32,043 nucleotides of DNA, from NCBI GenBank assembly GCA_948433885.1, contig CAOJEC010000015.1, forward strand, positions 1 to 32,043, given 5' to 3'. A model generated the notes under the pieces. The model was given only the letters and a program-made list of their open reading frames with translations, ran no database searches and was not told the origin of the DNA. Position 1 is the stretch's first letter, and each line of letters opens with the position of its first letter. Shown one piece after another: positions 1-8,206 of the stretch. This DNA comes from an uncultured bacterium (GTDB lineage: Bacteria; Bacillota_I; Bacilli_A; RF39; UBA660). Position numbers and translations under genes: made by a program.

Positions 1-44
1 TATGTCTTTTTTCAATATTGCAATCATTGCACTTCACATTTAAA

Positions 45-188
45 TTAACAATTTTCTAAATTATTGTAAAAACTATTTATATTTGATATATTTATTGGAT
101 ATTTCTTAAATAAAAGAAATTTATATAGGCCCACACATAAAAATATAACTATACACAGTATTAAGCACAACGTAATTTTCTTTTTCAC
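45..188 (-). CDS. Small single-pass membrane peptide, unknown
   Basis: This 47-residue reading frame opens with GTG. A GAGAGGTG ribosome site sits about 7 nt upstream of it. The product starts with a Lys run (MKKK), has one hydrophobic stretch at about residues 5-27 that contains several Cys, and ends in a short Asn/Ser-rich tail. The layout suggests a signal-anchor or a truncated exported protein. The reading frame after the stop is closed by further stops, so it could be the 5' remnant of a longer gene. It lies downstream of the phosphoglycerate-mutase-like gene on the same strand, with about 90 nt between them. No family was recognised. The support is the ribosome site and the membrane pattern only. 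Confidence 0.4.
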   Translation of the reverse strand: MKKKITLCLILCIVIFLCVGLYKFLLFKKYPINISNINSFYNNLENC

Positions 189-276
189 TATTTACACACC
201 TCTCTTAAATTTTTTATACATTTATTTCCAAACATTTTTGTAGCAAAATGAACATATAAAGGGATTGTCGATTACA

Positions 277-960
277 TTATAAATTGTCTATAATCATTTT
301 GTTTGTGATTTCCAATTCATCCGTCAAGTCGTATACGATCACTGTACCTTCTTCAATTTCGAAGGTATCATTGTCAGGGACGTTTTCTAAGTACTTGATT
401 AGCATTCGAAGAGGACTGCCGTGAGAGACGATTAAAACGTTTTCTCCTACTTTTAAGAAGGTGCTGACTTCATGTTCGAAGTAGTCGATCACACGATCGT
501 AAACATCTTTTTCGCTTTCGGCAAGTGGAAGTTCGAATTTCAAAATATCCGAATATTTTGGATCATTCCCAGGAAATCTCGGATCGGTTATGACGATTTC
601 CGGTGGCCTCTCATCTAAACCTCGTCTCCATTTAGCGATTTGGTCATCGCCATACATATAACGGGCTTCGTCTTTATTTTTACCTTCTAATACACCATAA
701 TGCTTCGCATTCAATTTGTAAGTGCGTCTAGTCTTAATTTCACGGTTCAGTTCTTCTTCTATTATGTCGAGAGTCTTTGTTGCACGACTCAAAAGCGATG
801 TATAAGCGATGCCGAATTCGATGTTCAACTTACCGAGTTTTTTTCCAATTGCGTGGGCGGTCTTTTGTCCCAAAATAGAAAGGGGACTATCTGTCCAACC
901 CATAAATTTATTTTCTTCACTCATTTGTGCTCGGCATTCGCGAACTAAAACTAACTTCAT
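277..960 (-). CDS. Phosphoglycerate-mutase-like protein with altered catalytic site
   Basis: The 227 residues match the 2,3-bisphosphoglycerate-dependent mutase branch of the histidine phosphatase superfamily from end to end. Seen are the GWTDSPLS segment, SRATKT (Arg59), YGVLEGKNKDEA, and VLIVSHGSPLRMLIKYLENV (His180). In this family the opening RHG(Q/E)S motif carries the phosphorylated His; here residues 7-12 read RECRAQ, so Glu8 replaces it. The catalytic Glu of the usual LNERHYG motif is also lost (LNAKHYG, Ala85). The rest is intact with no stops, so it does not look like ordinary decay. Ordinary mutase activity is unlikely, and a regulatory or substrate-binding role is inference. A GAAGGAAGG ribosome site lies 10 nt before the ATG. 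The organism should have a normal mutase elsewhere. Confidence 0.85.
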   Translation of the reverse strand: MKLVLVRECRAQMSEENKFMGWTDSPLSILGQKTAHAIGKKLGKLNIEFGIAYTSLLSRATKTLDIIEEELNREIKTRRTYKLNAKHYGVLEGKNKDEARYMYGDDQIAKWRRGLDERPPEIVITDPRFPGNDPKYSDILKFELPLAESEKDVYDRVIDYFEHEVSTFLKVGENVLIVSHGSPLRMLIKYLENVPDNDTFEIEEGTVIVYDLTDELEITNKMIIDNL

Positions 961-1034
961 AAAAAAGAAACCTTCCTTCGTACTCTATCTTTTGGATAAT
1001 TGTACCAAGAAAAGTTTACAAAGTCACGAATTTT

Positions 1035-2345
1035 TTATTCGTCACCATTTTTGTTTTTGAATTGTATTACTATCGGAGTTCCTTCGAGTTCGAAGTTGTT
1101 ACGCAAGGTGTTTTCTAAATATCTTTGATAACTGAAGTGTACTAAACCTTTATTGTTGACATTGAAAGTAAATTTCGGAGGCTTATTTCCCGATTGATTG
1201 ACAAAATATATTTTTAGTCTTCTTCCTTTATAACTTGGAGCTGGATGAAGCAATTGGGCGTCTTGAATTACATCGTTTAATGCACTAGTCATGATCGTTC
1301 GGGTCGCATTTTCATGAGCAGAAATTATTTCCGGCATCAAAGTATGAATACGTTTTTTAGTTTTGGCACTCAAGAAGACGACTTTTGCATAGGGTGCAAA
1401 TTGGAATTCGTTTTTTAGTCTAGTCTTCCATTCTTTGATAGCAGAGTCCTGATTTTCGATCAAATCCCATTTGTTTACTGCGATGACGAGGCATTTTCCT
1501 GCATCTATCGCATAAGATGCGATGTGCTTATCATGTTCTATAATGCCTTGTTCAGCATCGATGACGAGAACACAAACGTCCGATTCTTCGATGGCTTTCA
1601 TCGTTCTCATCAAACTGTACTTTTCGACACTTTCGAAGATTCGTCCTTTTTTGCGAAGCCCTGCTGTGTCTACGACAATGTAAGGATTACCATCATAATT
1701 GAATTTGGTATCGATGGCATCGCGAGTAGTTCCTGCTACATCTGATACGATGGCGCGGTCTTCATTCAGAAGAGCATTGGTTAGGCTACTTTTGCCCGTG
1801 TTTGGTCGGCCGATGAAGGAGAAACGCAATATATCGTCTTTTGGTAGAGTAGGATTTTCGTTCCAATCACTCGTGATGGCATTCAAAAGATCGTCTATTC
1901 CCAATTTGTGTTCGGCACTTACCGGAATGACGGTTTCGAATCCAAGTTCATAAAATGAATATATATTGTCCATTCTTTGTTTATTGTCGATTTTATTAAC
2001 TGCGACAATGGTCTTTTTAGTAGATCTTTTCAAAATATTCGCGATCACTCTATCGTTTTCGGTAATATCCGTAAGTCCGTCGACGACGAAGACTATACAA
2101 TCGGATTCTTCGATGGCCATTTCGGCTTGTATTTTGATGCGGTCGGCAAATGGTTCATCCGATAAATCTATTCCGCCCGTGTCGATCAAATGGAAAGTTT
2201 TGTTTTTATAAGTGACTTTTCCATATATACGATCTCTCGTTATTCCTGCTTCATCCATGATGATCGATTTTTTCTCTCCGATTAGACGATTGAACAAAGA
2301 ACTTTTACCTGTATTCGGCCTTCCTATTAGGGATACTGTGTTCAT
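1035..2345 (-). CDS. der: Ribosome-associated GTPase Der (EngA)
   Basis: This is a double GTPase needed for assembly of the 50S ribosomal subunit. Both G domains are complete. The first P-loop, GRPNTGKSSLFN, is near the N-terminus with DTGG following, and the second, GRPNTGKSSLTN, is near residue 180 with DTAG. NKID and NKWD supply guanine specificity, and a C-terminal KH-like domain ends in a basic/acidic tail. About 436 residues is normal for the family. The start is placed at ATG 2345 (MNTVSLIG), which puts the P-loop at the usual distance. A TTG two codons upstream (2351) is also possible, since an AAAGGGG site precedes both. The promoter region carries an unusual palindrome, listed separately. 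Confidence 0.96.
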   Translation of the reverse strand: MNTVSLIGRPNTGKSSLFNRLIGEKKSIIMDEAGITRDRIYGKVTYKNKTFHLIDTGGIDLSDEPFADRIKIQAEMAIEESDCIVFVVDGLTDITENDRVIANILKRSTKKTIVAVNKIDNKQRMDNIYSFYELGFETVIPVSAEHKLGIDDLLNAITSDWNENPTLPKDDILRFSFIGRPNTGKSSLTNALLNEDRAIVSDVAGTTRDAIDTKFNYDGNPYIVVDTAGLRKKGRIFESVEKYSLMRTMKAIEESDVCVLVIDAEQGIIEHDKHIASYAIDAGKCLVIAVNKWDLIENQDSAIKEWKTRLKNEFQFAPYAKVVFLSAKTKKRIHTLMPEIISAHENATRTIMTSALNDVIQDAQLLHPAPSYKGRRLKIYFVNQSGNKPPKFTFNVNNKGLVHFSYQRYLENTLRNNFELEGTPIVIQFKNKNGDE

Positions 2346-2373
2346 AAGCAATTTCGCCCCTTTCTCTCAATGT

Positions 2374-2399
2374 ATTTTATCACATAAATGCGATAAAAT
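2374..2399 (-). promoter_or_regulatory. 26-bp inverted repeat over the der promoter
   Basis: The arms ATTTTATC-CAT and ATG-GATAAAAT are mirror images with one mismatched position each side and an AA centre. On the minus strand the repeat contains an extended -10-like TGTGATAAAAT. It ends about 30 nt before the der start. It could be an operator or a 5'-leader hairpin. There is no T-run after it, so it is not a standard terminator. Confidence 0.4.
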
Positions 2400-2428
2400 C
2401 TACGACCACATTTTTTCGTTTGGCAATG

Positions 2429-2454
2429 AAAAAGACGACCTTTTGAGAACGTCT
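2429..2454 (-). terminator. Probable terminator of the 2453-3295 gene
   Basis: The stem AGACG/CGTCT (2433-2437 with 2450-2454) overlaps the stop codon and is followed on the minus strand by TTTTT. The stem is short and the loop is 12 nt, so strength is uncertain. Confidence 0.4.
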
Positions 2455-3295
2455 ATTTTTTTGGATGATAGTTTGCGTATGTATTTTCCATTATTCCTAA
2501 TACCAATTTTTTCGGTTTTTGTCCTTTGAGATCTTTTGTAGATAATATACGAGGTTCTAACACGGACTCTCCATTTATCGTATGATCTTCTCCGATTAAA
2601 GTGCTCGCTTCCATTGTCCAAAGTTTTGCTCTTTTTTGACGTGCTTCTTTGCATAGCTCATCTTCATGATTTCTCAAAGTCAAAGTTACTAAAGAGAGAA
2701 ACGTATTCAGTAATATTGTGTCGTATTCGTGATGAAAGAGGATTCTTCGAAGCGTCGTCGTATAGTATTCTGGACATATCGAAAGTATTTTCGAAAGTTC
2801 TTCTAAAGTGATCGATCCACGTTTTATGAGGCTTGCAAATATGCCGAGGTCTCCTACTAGTTGACCACTTTTTACATCTGCATTCAAATAGTGAGGTTTA
2901 CCACTTAAGTCCCCTACTTCGAACGATAGTGTGCCATCGATAAAGTTTTGACCATTGCCCATTCTATAGTGATTTTCTAAAAAGGCAACTTCTTTTGGTG
3001 TCAGTCTATTCTTCAATTCTTCGATGGTCATCATTTTTGTCAATTCGTCTTTTTCACTGACGACCATTAAAGTTTTGCTAGGATACTTAAATTCGTACCA
3101 TGAAACGATCTTGTTGAGTAACACTTCTAATTCGTGAACATCTAATAATGGCAAGTAACCTTCCTTTGTAGTTCTAAAGAGCCAATCTAGTAACCCTACA
3201 TTTTGGTCTACATGGGGGACTTCGGTCAATACAACTTTTTTTGTCAAATATACTTGCATCCCATGAAATCTCGGTTGATAATCAAATTTATTCAT
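2453..3295 (-). CDS. Conserved-looking soluble protein, unknown function
   Basis: I do not recognise this protein of about 280 residues. It has no signal peptide or membrane segment, and is mixed alpha/beta in character with a charged, Lys-rich C-terminus. Possible landmarks are VGLLDWLFRTTKEGYLPLLD near the start, a charged stretch around ELTKMMTIEELKNRLTPKE, and a His pair in RRILFHHEYDT. The start is set at the second ATG (3295): a GAGGAG site lies 9 nt from it but only 3 nt from the first ATG (3301). It has its own promoter and terminator and sits between engB and der, so it is probably a single-gene unit. The GTPase neighbours are not enough to assign a function. Confidence 0.75.
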   Translation of the reverse strand: MNKFDYQPRFHGMQVYLTKKVVLTEVPHVDQNVGLLDWLFRTTKEGYLPLLDVHELEVLLNKIVSWYEFKYPSKTLMVVSEKDELTKMMTIEELKNRLTPKEVAFLENHYRMGNGQNFIDGTLSFEVGDLSGKPHYLNADVKSGQLVGDLGIFASLIKRGSITLEELSKILSICPEYYTTTLRRILFHHEYDTILLNTFLSLVTLTLRNHEDELCKEARQKRAKLWTMEASTLIGEDHTINGESVLEPRILSTKDLKGQKPKKLVLGIMENTYANYHPKK

Positions 3296-3318
3296 AATCA
3301 TAATCTCCTCGTTTAATT

Positions 3319-3346
3319 ATTATAGCATTTATATCCATGAAGGCAA
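3319..3346 (-). promoter_or_regulatory. Promoter of the 2453-3295 gene
   Basis: On the minus strand, TTGCCT (3341-3346) lies 16 bp from TATAAT (3319-3324), and TGC precedes the -10 as an extended element. The predicted transcript starts only about 17 nt before the start codon. Confidence 0.6.
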
Positions 3347-3347
3347 G

Positions 3348-3370
3348 AAAAAACTAGACTATTCGTCTAG
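3348..3370 (-). terminator. Terminator of engB
   Basis: The stem CTAGAC/GTCTAG (3354-3359 with 3365-3370) has a 5-nt loop and six U residues follow on the minus strand. It overlaps the engB stop codon. Confidence 0.75.
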
Positions 3371-3946
3371 ATAACTTTCTATAATTTCGTAAATTTCTTG
3401 TTTTCCCTTTTTGTTTACACTAGAGAAATATACTAAATTGTCCCCATCTTCCAATTTGATCGTATCTTCTACTAGCTTCATTTGCTTTTCGCGTACTTTC
3501 ATTTTGACTTTATCGTATTTTGTTGCGACGACTGTCACAGGGATTTTGTAATATTTCAAATAATTGTACATCAATATATCGTCTTCAGTAGGTTTTATAC
3601 GAAAATCTACGAGCAAGAATACTCTTTTGAGAGTGTATCTCGTCTTCAAGTAGTCTTCTATCATAAGTCCAAACTTTTTTTGAGTCGGTTTGTCGACTTT
3701 GGCGTATCCATAACCGGGAACGTCGACTAAATAAAATTTTTCGTTTATGAAATAGAAATTCAATGTTTGTGTTTTTCCTGGGGTACTACTCGTATGGGCA
3801 TAGTTTTTTTTGTTAATTATCGTGTTTATGAAGCTCGATTTTCCCACGTTCGATCTTCCGACGAGCAAAAATTCAGGGGTTTCTCCTTCGGGATACTGGT
3901 TGGCTCTCACTGCTATGTTCGTGAGTTCTGCCGATTCAATTTTCAT
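3359..3946 (-). CDS. engB: Ribosome biogenesis GTPase EngB (YsxC)
   Basis: This TrmE-Era-EngA-YihA-type GTPase takes part in late 50S assembly. Seen are the P-loop GRSNVGKSSFINTII at about residues 30-44, the G2-region TSSTPGKTQTLN, G3 DVPGYGYAKV, the G4-type motif ATKYDK (T/NKxD) and a G5-like YFSSVNKKGKQEI. Its 195 residues are standard for the family. The ATG has a GAGGTG site 9 nt upstream. A damaged-looking small gene lies immediately upstream on the same strand, and a clean terminator overlaps the stop. B. subtilis ysxC is usually next to lonA; that is not the case here. Confidence 0.95.
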   Translation of the reverse strand: MKIESAELTNIAVRANQYPEGETPEFLLVGRSNVGKSSFINTIINKKNYAHTSSTPGKTQTLNFYFINEKFYLVDVPGYGYAKVDKPTQKKFGLMIEDYLKTRYTLKRVFLLVDFRIKPTEDDILMYNYLKYYKIPVTVVATKYDKVKMKVREKQMKLVEDTIKLEDGDNLVYFSSVNKKGKQEIYEIIESYLDE

Positions 3947-3994
3947 AATCCTTCACACCTCGTGAGGAAATTATATAAAAAAGTTAGACAAAAG

Positions 3995-4182
3995 TCAAAT
4001 ACTCGTGTCTTCTTTAGGTTTAATGACAATGGACATCGCCTCTTTGTCGAAAAAAAGAACATAGTAATCTTCCAAAGGGGCAATTCTCCGTCTAATCGAT
4101 CGATCGCTTTTATAATCGACATATGCATTTGTGGCTTCCTTTTTAAGTCTTCTAACTTCGTTTCTATATTTGTCATAATCAT
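3995..4182 (-). pseudogene. Small gene apparently broken by a one-base frameshift
   Basis: A good start (ATG 4182 or 4176 with an AGAGG site) opens MTNIETKLEDLK. That frame then turns into unconvincing sequence and only stops over the engB start. The neighbouring frame, which has no usable start codon, reads convincingly from the same region to a TGA at 3995, including RRRIAPLEDYYVLFFDKEA and ending PKEDTSI. One extra A in the A-run at 4140-4144 would join the two into a charged protein of about 60 residues. Possible explanations are a recent mutation, a sequencing error or slippage on the A-run. No family was recognised. Confidence 0.5.
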
Positions 4183-4347
4183 TTCCTCTTTCTACGTATA
4201 ATTTACCATCGTCGACTGTTTTGTCAAACTTATGCGATTATAAAAAATGATACGTATGATCGATCGCATATAGGTCATTCTCAGTAAAGTAAATGTAAAT
4301 GTCAAAAAATGTCGTACGATAGTATAGAAAAACTGAATTAAATCTAG

Positions 4348-4353
4348 TATAAT
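4348..4353 (+). promoter_or_regulatory. -10 box of recU-pbp1
   Basis: A perfect TATAAT ends 17 nt before the chosen recU start, with no clear -35. Transcription would begin around 4360, at the AAGGTG ribosome site itself, giving an almost leaderless mRNA. Confidence 0.55.
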
Positions 4354-4370
4354 GTTGTAAGGTGATTACA

Positions 4371-4925
4371 TTGAATTATCCCTTTAAACAAAAATCGTAC
4401 GAAAAGAACGTCGTCGATTATCGAAATCGCGGGATGGACTTGGAGGGACTCATAAATCAGGCCAACGAATATTACCTATCGGAAGATAGAGCAGTAATAT
4501 ATAAAAAGCCTACTCCGATCGGCATATTGCATGTAGATTACAGTCAAAATCGAATAAAGGATGCTTATTTCAAGGACAAATCGACTTTCGATTACAATGG
4601 CGTATATCGAGGTAAATACATCGATTTTGAAGCAAAAGAATCCCATTCGAAGACTTCTTTTCCACTAGCAAATGTCCATGAGCATCAAATCGAGCATTTG
4701 AGGCGCATATTGAAACATGGTGCGATAAGTTTTTTGATCGTATGTATAAGAGATGAATATTATCTTTTGAAGGGCGAAGATCTATTAGAGTTCATCGCTT
4801 CGAATGCTAGAAAGAGTATTCCTTATGAATATTTTTTAAAAAAATGTGAAAGAATCGAAGAACGATTGCGACCTACTTTGGATTATTTACGAATAGTCGA
4901 TAAAGTTTATTTTAAAGGAGAATGA
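4371..4925 (+). CDS. recU: Holliday junction resolvase RecU
   Basis: This endonuclease cleaves Holliday junctions during recombinational repair and chromosome segregation in Firmicutes. Seen are NRGMDLEGLINQANEYY, the KKPTP segment, the catalytic core DYNGVYRGKYIDFEAKES (acidic residues and Lys of the metal-dependent nuclease fold) and FPLANVHEHQIEHL. The length of about 184 residues is usual. The start is placed at TTG 4371, giving MNYPFK like other RecU N-termini; AAGGTG lies 6 nt upstream. The longer version from GTG 4362 would place its start codon inside that ribosome site. It is followed after 3 nt by the PBP gene, the conserved recU-ponA pair of Bacilli. Confidence 0.95.
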   Translation: MNYPFKQKSYEKNVVDYRNRGMDLEGLINQANEYYLSEDRAVIYKKPTPIGILHVDYSQNRIKDAYFKDKSTFDYNGVYRGKYIDFEAKESHSKTSFPLANVHEHQIEHLRRILKHGAISFLIVCIRDEYYLLKGEDLLEFIASNARKSIPYEYFLKKCERIEERLRPTLDYLRIVDKVYFKGE

Positions 4926-4928
4926 AAT

Positions 4929-7577
4929 ATGGCTAACAATATTAAAAATGTGAAAGTGAAAACTACAAAGAAGAAATCCGAAATCAAATTTTCGAATGTA
5001 ACTCAAAATTTTAAAAAGAAGAAAAAGAACAATACAGCCATCGTGACGAGCGACGTCAGCAATAAAGAGAAGAAAAAAAATTCTAGCAAAGTTAGAAACA
5101 TAGTTGCTATCTCTATAATGAGTGTGATGATATTGGCGGCTTTGACAGCTTTATCTTTTTGTGTCTATATCATCGCGACGGCACCGCCATTTGAAGTAGA
5201 GAAATTGTTTACGACAAGTTCGACGAATGTATATGCATCTAATGGCGAGTTGATTGCGACATGGGGTGCAGAAAAACGTCAAAATGTCACATATGATGAA
5301 CTTCCCGAAGTTTTGATCGATGCGATCGTAGCGACGGAAGATTCGAAATTTTTCCAACATGCCGGAGTAGATCTTTTGCGATTCGGCAAAGCTGTCGTAG
5401 GACAGTTATTGGGACACAGTGACGCCGGTGGTGGATCGACCTTGACGATGCAGTTAGCTAAAAACTCGTACAATGGTACAGAATCCGGTGGAATCGACGG
5501 AGTTATTCGTAAATTTAAAGATATATACATGGCTATTTTTAAAATCGAAAAAACTTATTCTAAACAAGAAATTATGGAATTTTATGTCAATCAAGGATTC
5601 TTTGGAAGTGGAGCTTATGGTGTAGAACAGGCAGCTCAAACTTTCTTCGGAAAATCGGTCGGCGAAATAAATTTGTCGGAAGCTGCAACATTGGCTGGGC
5701 TTTTCCAAGCTCCTGGTGCATACGATCCATATTTGTTCCCTGAGAAAGCACAAAATAGAAGAAACATCGTCTTAGGATTGATGGTAAGACATGGATATAT
5801 TTCTCAAGAAGAAGCCGATGCAGCTAAGATGATTTCCCTATCCGATATGTTGACAGGATATACTTATGTCAATTCACAATATCAAGGATTTTTAGATACA
5901 TTACATTACGATGTCATCGCCAAGACGGGATTGAATCCTACTCAAGTTTCGATGAACATTTATACTACTTTAGATATCGATAGACAAAATGTCATAAATA
6001 AGCTTTACGATGGCTCTTTATATAAATGGAAAAACGACGCTGTTCAAGCCGGACTTGCCATTACGGATGTTCATAATGGTGCAGTTGTAGCAGTCGGTGC
6101 TGGAAGAAATCGTCCCGGTGCTCTATCTTTGAACTATGCTACTCAAATCAATAGGCATCCAGGTTCTATTGCAAAACCTATTTTCGATTACGGACCAGCA
6201 ATAGAATACGCTGGTTGGGGTTCAGGTACATTCGTCATGGATGACTTGTATACATATTCTAATGGACAATCGATTCACAATGTCGATGGCGGATATTACG
6301 GTATAATGACGGCAAGAACAGCGCTTGCAAACAGTAGAAACATTCCTGCTTTACAAGCATTTCAAGCGACTACGCAACAACAAAAATACGACTTCGTAAC
6401 GAGTTTGGGAGTAACTCCCGAATTGCACAACAATGTCATCTTAGAAAGTAGCTCTATCGGTGCTTTCAACGGTACGAACCCTTTGGAGATGTCGGCAGCG
6501 TACGCAGCATTTGCTCGAGGCGGCTACTACATCGAACCATATACTTTTACAAAAATAGAATATCCAGATACGGATAATGAAACTTACATTCACACTCCAT
6601 CGCGGACAAAAGTCATGAGCGAAGAAACTGCTTATATTACGAATATGATGTTGACTTATGCATGCTCTGCCGGCTTGGTCGGTGGCTGTGGTGGTGTCAG
6701 CGGATCCGATATAGCAAGTAAAACGGGAACATCCAGTGAGGACTTCAGTATAATCAACATGTACAAATTGCCTCAAAGTACGATCAGAGATTCTTGGCAA
6801 GTAGTCTACTCTCCCGATTATGCAATGGCTTTATGGTATGGATATGATAAGAATACCAAAGAGCATTATATGACCGAATATGAAGGATGGAATTCTAGAT
6901 TGGTAATCTCGGCTGCTTTGACTCCTAGAGTCATGAAGAAAAATTCGCGTTGGTCTAAACCTAGTGGTGTCACGATAGTCGATGTCGAAAAAGGAACTAA
7001 TTTGTTGGCCAGTGAGTTTACTCCTGATAATATGAGAACGACTGAATATTATCGTAAAGGTACCGAGCCGACCGAGGTATCTACTAGATATACTAGATTG
7101 AAAAATGTATCCAATTTGACATATACGACTGTAGGTAATCAAATTCAATTATCTTGGAATCAGATCGGTACACCTAATGCAATAGATGAAAACTATTTGA
7201 GAAATTTCTTCGATGAAAATTATAAAAGATGGGCGGATAAGTATTATGAACAGCGACTCGAATACAATGCAACTAATATTGGAACGGTCGTATACGAAAT
7301 CTATTTAAAAGGAAGTGATGGATCTTTATCTTATGTAGGATCTACTCCTAACACGGCATTCAACACTTCTCTATCCAATGGAACAAGTGCAACGTTCGTA
7401 GTAAAAAGTGCTTATACTATATTCAAAAACAATGCGAGCACAGGATCCGAAATTACTGTCAAAATTAGTCCATCGATACCAGGTGGTGATGGCGATGATA
7501 ATGATAATGATAATGATAATGTTGATGATGAGAATCAAGATAAAGATGATGACTCAGACAATGAAAATCAAAATTAA
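4929..7577 (+). CDS. ponA: Class A penicillin-binding protein (PBP1-type)
   Basis: This bifunctional peptidoglycan synthase polymerises glycan strands and cross-links peptides outside the membrane. It has a Lys-rich cytoplasmic head (1-57), a membrane anchor (about 58-82), and a GT51 transglycosylase with the EDSKFF motif (Glu137) and GGGSTLTMQLAKN. The transpeptidase has SIAK (Ser413), SRN (469-471) and KTGT (598-601). A fibronectin-III-like region follows from about 705 to 845. The last 30 or so residues are almost entirely Asp, Asn, Glu and Gln, encoded in part by tandem GATAAT units. AAAGGAG precedes the ATG, and the gene is translationally close to recU. The 882 residues are normal for this group. 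Confidence 0.95.
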   Translation: MANNIKNVKVKTTKKKSEIKFSNVTQNFKKKKKNNTAIVTSDVSNKEKKKNSSKVRNIVAISIMSVMILAALTALSFCVYIIATAPPFEVEKLFTTSSTNVYASNGELIATWGAEKRQNVTYDELPEVLIDAIVATEDSKFFQHAGVDLLRFGKAVVGQLLGHSDAGGGSTLTMQLAKNSYNGTESGGIDGVIRKFKDIYMAIFKIEKTYSKQEIMEFYVNQGFFGSGAYGVEQAAQTFFGKSVGEINLSEAATLAGLFQAPGAYDPYLFPEKAQNRRNIVLGLMVRHGYISQEEADAAKMISLSDMLTGYTYVNSQYQGFLDTLHYDVIAKTGLNPTQVSMNIYTTLDIDRQNVINKLYDGSLYKWKNDAVQAGLAITDVHNGAVVAVGAGRNRPGALSLNYATQINRHPGSIAKPIFDYGPAIEYAGWGSGTFVMDDLYTYSNGQSIHNVDGGYYGIMTARTALANSRNIPALQAFQATTQQQKYDFVTSLGVTPELHNNVILESSSIGAFNGTNPLEMSAAYAAFARGGYYIEPYTFTKIEYPDTDNETYIHTPSRTKVMSEETAYITNMMLTYACSAGLVGGCGGVSGSDIASKTGTSSEDFSIINMYKLPQSTIRDSWQVVYSPDYAMALWYGYDKNTKEHYMTEYEGWNSRLVISAALTPRVMKKNSRWSKPSGVTIVDVEKGTNLLASEFTPDNMRTTEYYRKGTEPTEVSTRYTRLKNVSNLTYTTVGNQIQLSWNQIGTPNAIDENYLRNFFDENYKRWADKYYEQRLEYNATNIGTVVYEIYLKGSDGSLSYVGSTPNTAFNTSLSNGTSATFVVKSAYTIFKNNASTGSEITVKISPSIPGGDGDDNDNDNDNVDDENQDKDDDSDNENQN

Positions 7578-7606
7578 AAAGTCTCGAATTAAATTCGAGA
7601 CTTTTT
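7576..7606. terminator. Bidirectional terminator between ponA and nth
   Basis: A 13-bp perfect stem, AAAAAGTCTCGAA with TTCGAGACTTTTT (7576-7588 with 7594-7606), has a 5-nt loop and A/T tails for both strands. It overlaps the nth stop codon and serves the convergent genes. Confidence 0.85.
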
Positions 7607-8206
7607 GCATTCGCTATTTTTGAATGGACAGTCTTCACAAAGTGGTTTTATAGCTTTACAAAGATGTCTTCCAAACAATACTAATTGTACATGTACTTCA
7701 CGCCAATCATCTTTGTCGAAGTAAGCACATAACTTCTTTTCGATTTCTTCGACATTGTCGGTTTCAGAAACTAAACCCAATCTTTTGCTGACGCGAGTGA
7801 CGTGAGTATCTACTGCCAAAGATGGCTCTTTGAACAATTCTGAGAAAACTACATTGCATGTCTTATGACCAACGCCCGATAGGTTTTCTACGTAGGCTCG
7901 ATCGTGTGGTACATGACCGTCTCGATCTTTCAATAGAGATATTGCTATGGATTTGACATATTGTGCTTTTCTCTTTCCCATTCCTACGGGTTTGATTATA
8001 TCTTCTATTTTTTCAAGGTCCATGGTCGCAAGATCTTCCAAAGTATATTCGAAGAGAACATCGGTCACTTGATTTACTCTTTCATCGGTAGTTTGTGCAC
8101 TCAACATGACAGCAAGTAAAAGTTCGTAATCCTTTTCATAGTTCAAAGGGCATTTTGGATGCGGTATCAGTTTGTCCAAAATCGGTTTTATGGTATCAGT
8201 TTTCAT
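7589..8206 (-). CDS. nth: Endonuclease III
   Basis: This bifunctional DNA glycosylase/AP lyase removes oxidised pyrimidines in base excision repair. The helix-hairpin-helix is LSGVGHKTCNVVF with the catalytic Lys, and the catalytic Asp lies in AVDTHVTRVSKRLGL. The C-terminal iron-sulfur cluster Cys follow the C-x6-C-x2-C-x5-C spacing in LCKAIKPLCEDCPFKNSEC. The 205 residues are typical. It overlaps the end of dnaD by 11 nt, so the two are translationally coupled as in Bacillus. Confidence 0.96.
   Translation of the reverse strand: MKTDTIKPILDKLIPHPKCPLNYEKDYELLLAVMLSAQTTDERVNQVTDVLFEYTLEDLATMDLEKIEDIIKPVGMGKRKAQYVKSIAISLLKDRDGHVPHDRAYVENLSGVGHKTCNVVFSELFKEPSLAVDTHVTRVSKRLGLVSETDNVEEIEKKLCAYFDKDDWREVHVQLVLFGRHLCKAIKPLCEDCPFKNSECKKSRI

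Noticed and set aside
3767..4201. 144-residue plus-strand frame over engB and the small broken gene
   Set aside because: It is the antisense of engB, has Cys/Phe-rich non-protein-like composition and no ribosome site.
6441..7148. Minus-strand frames inside the PBP gene
   Set aside because: They are shadows of a well-supported gene with complete motifs.
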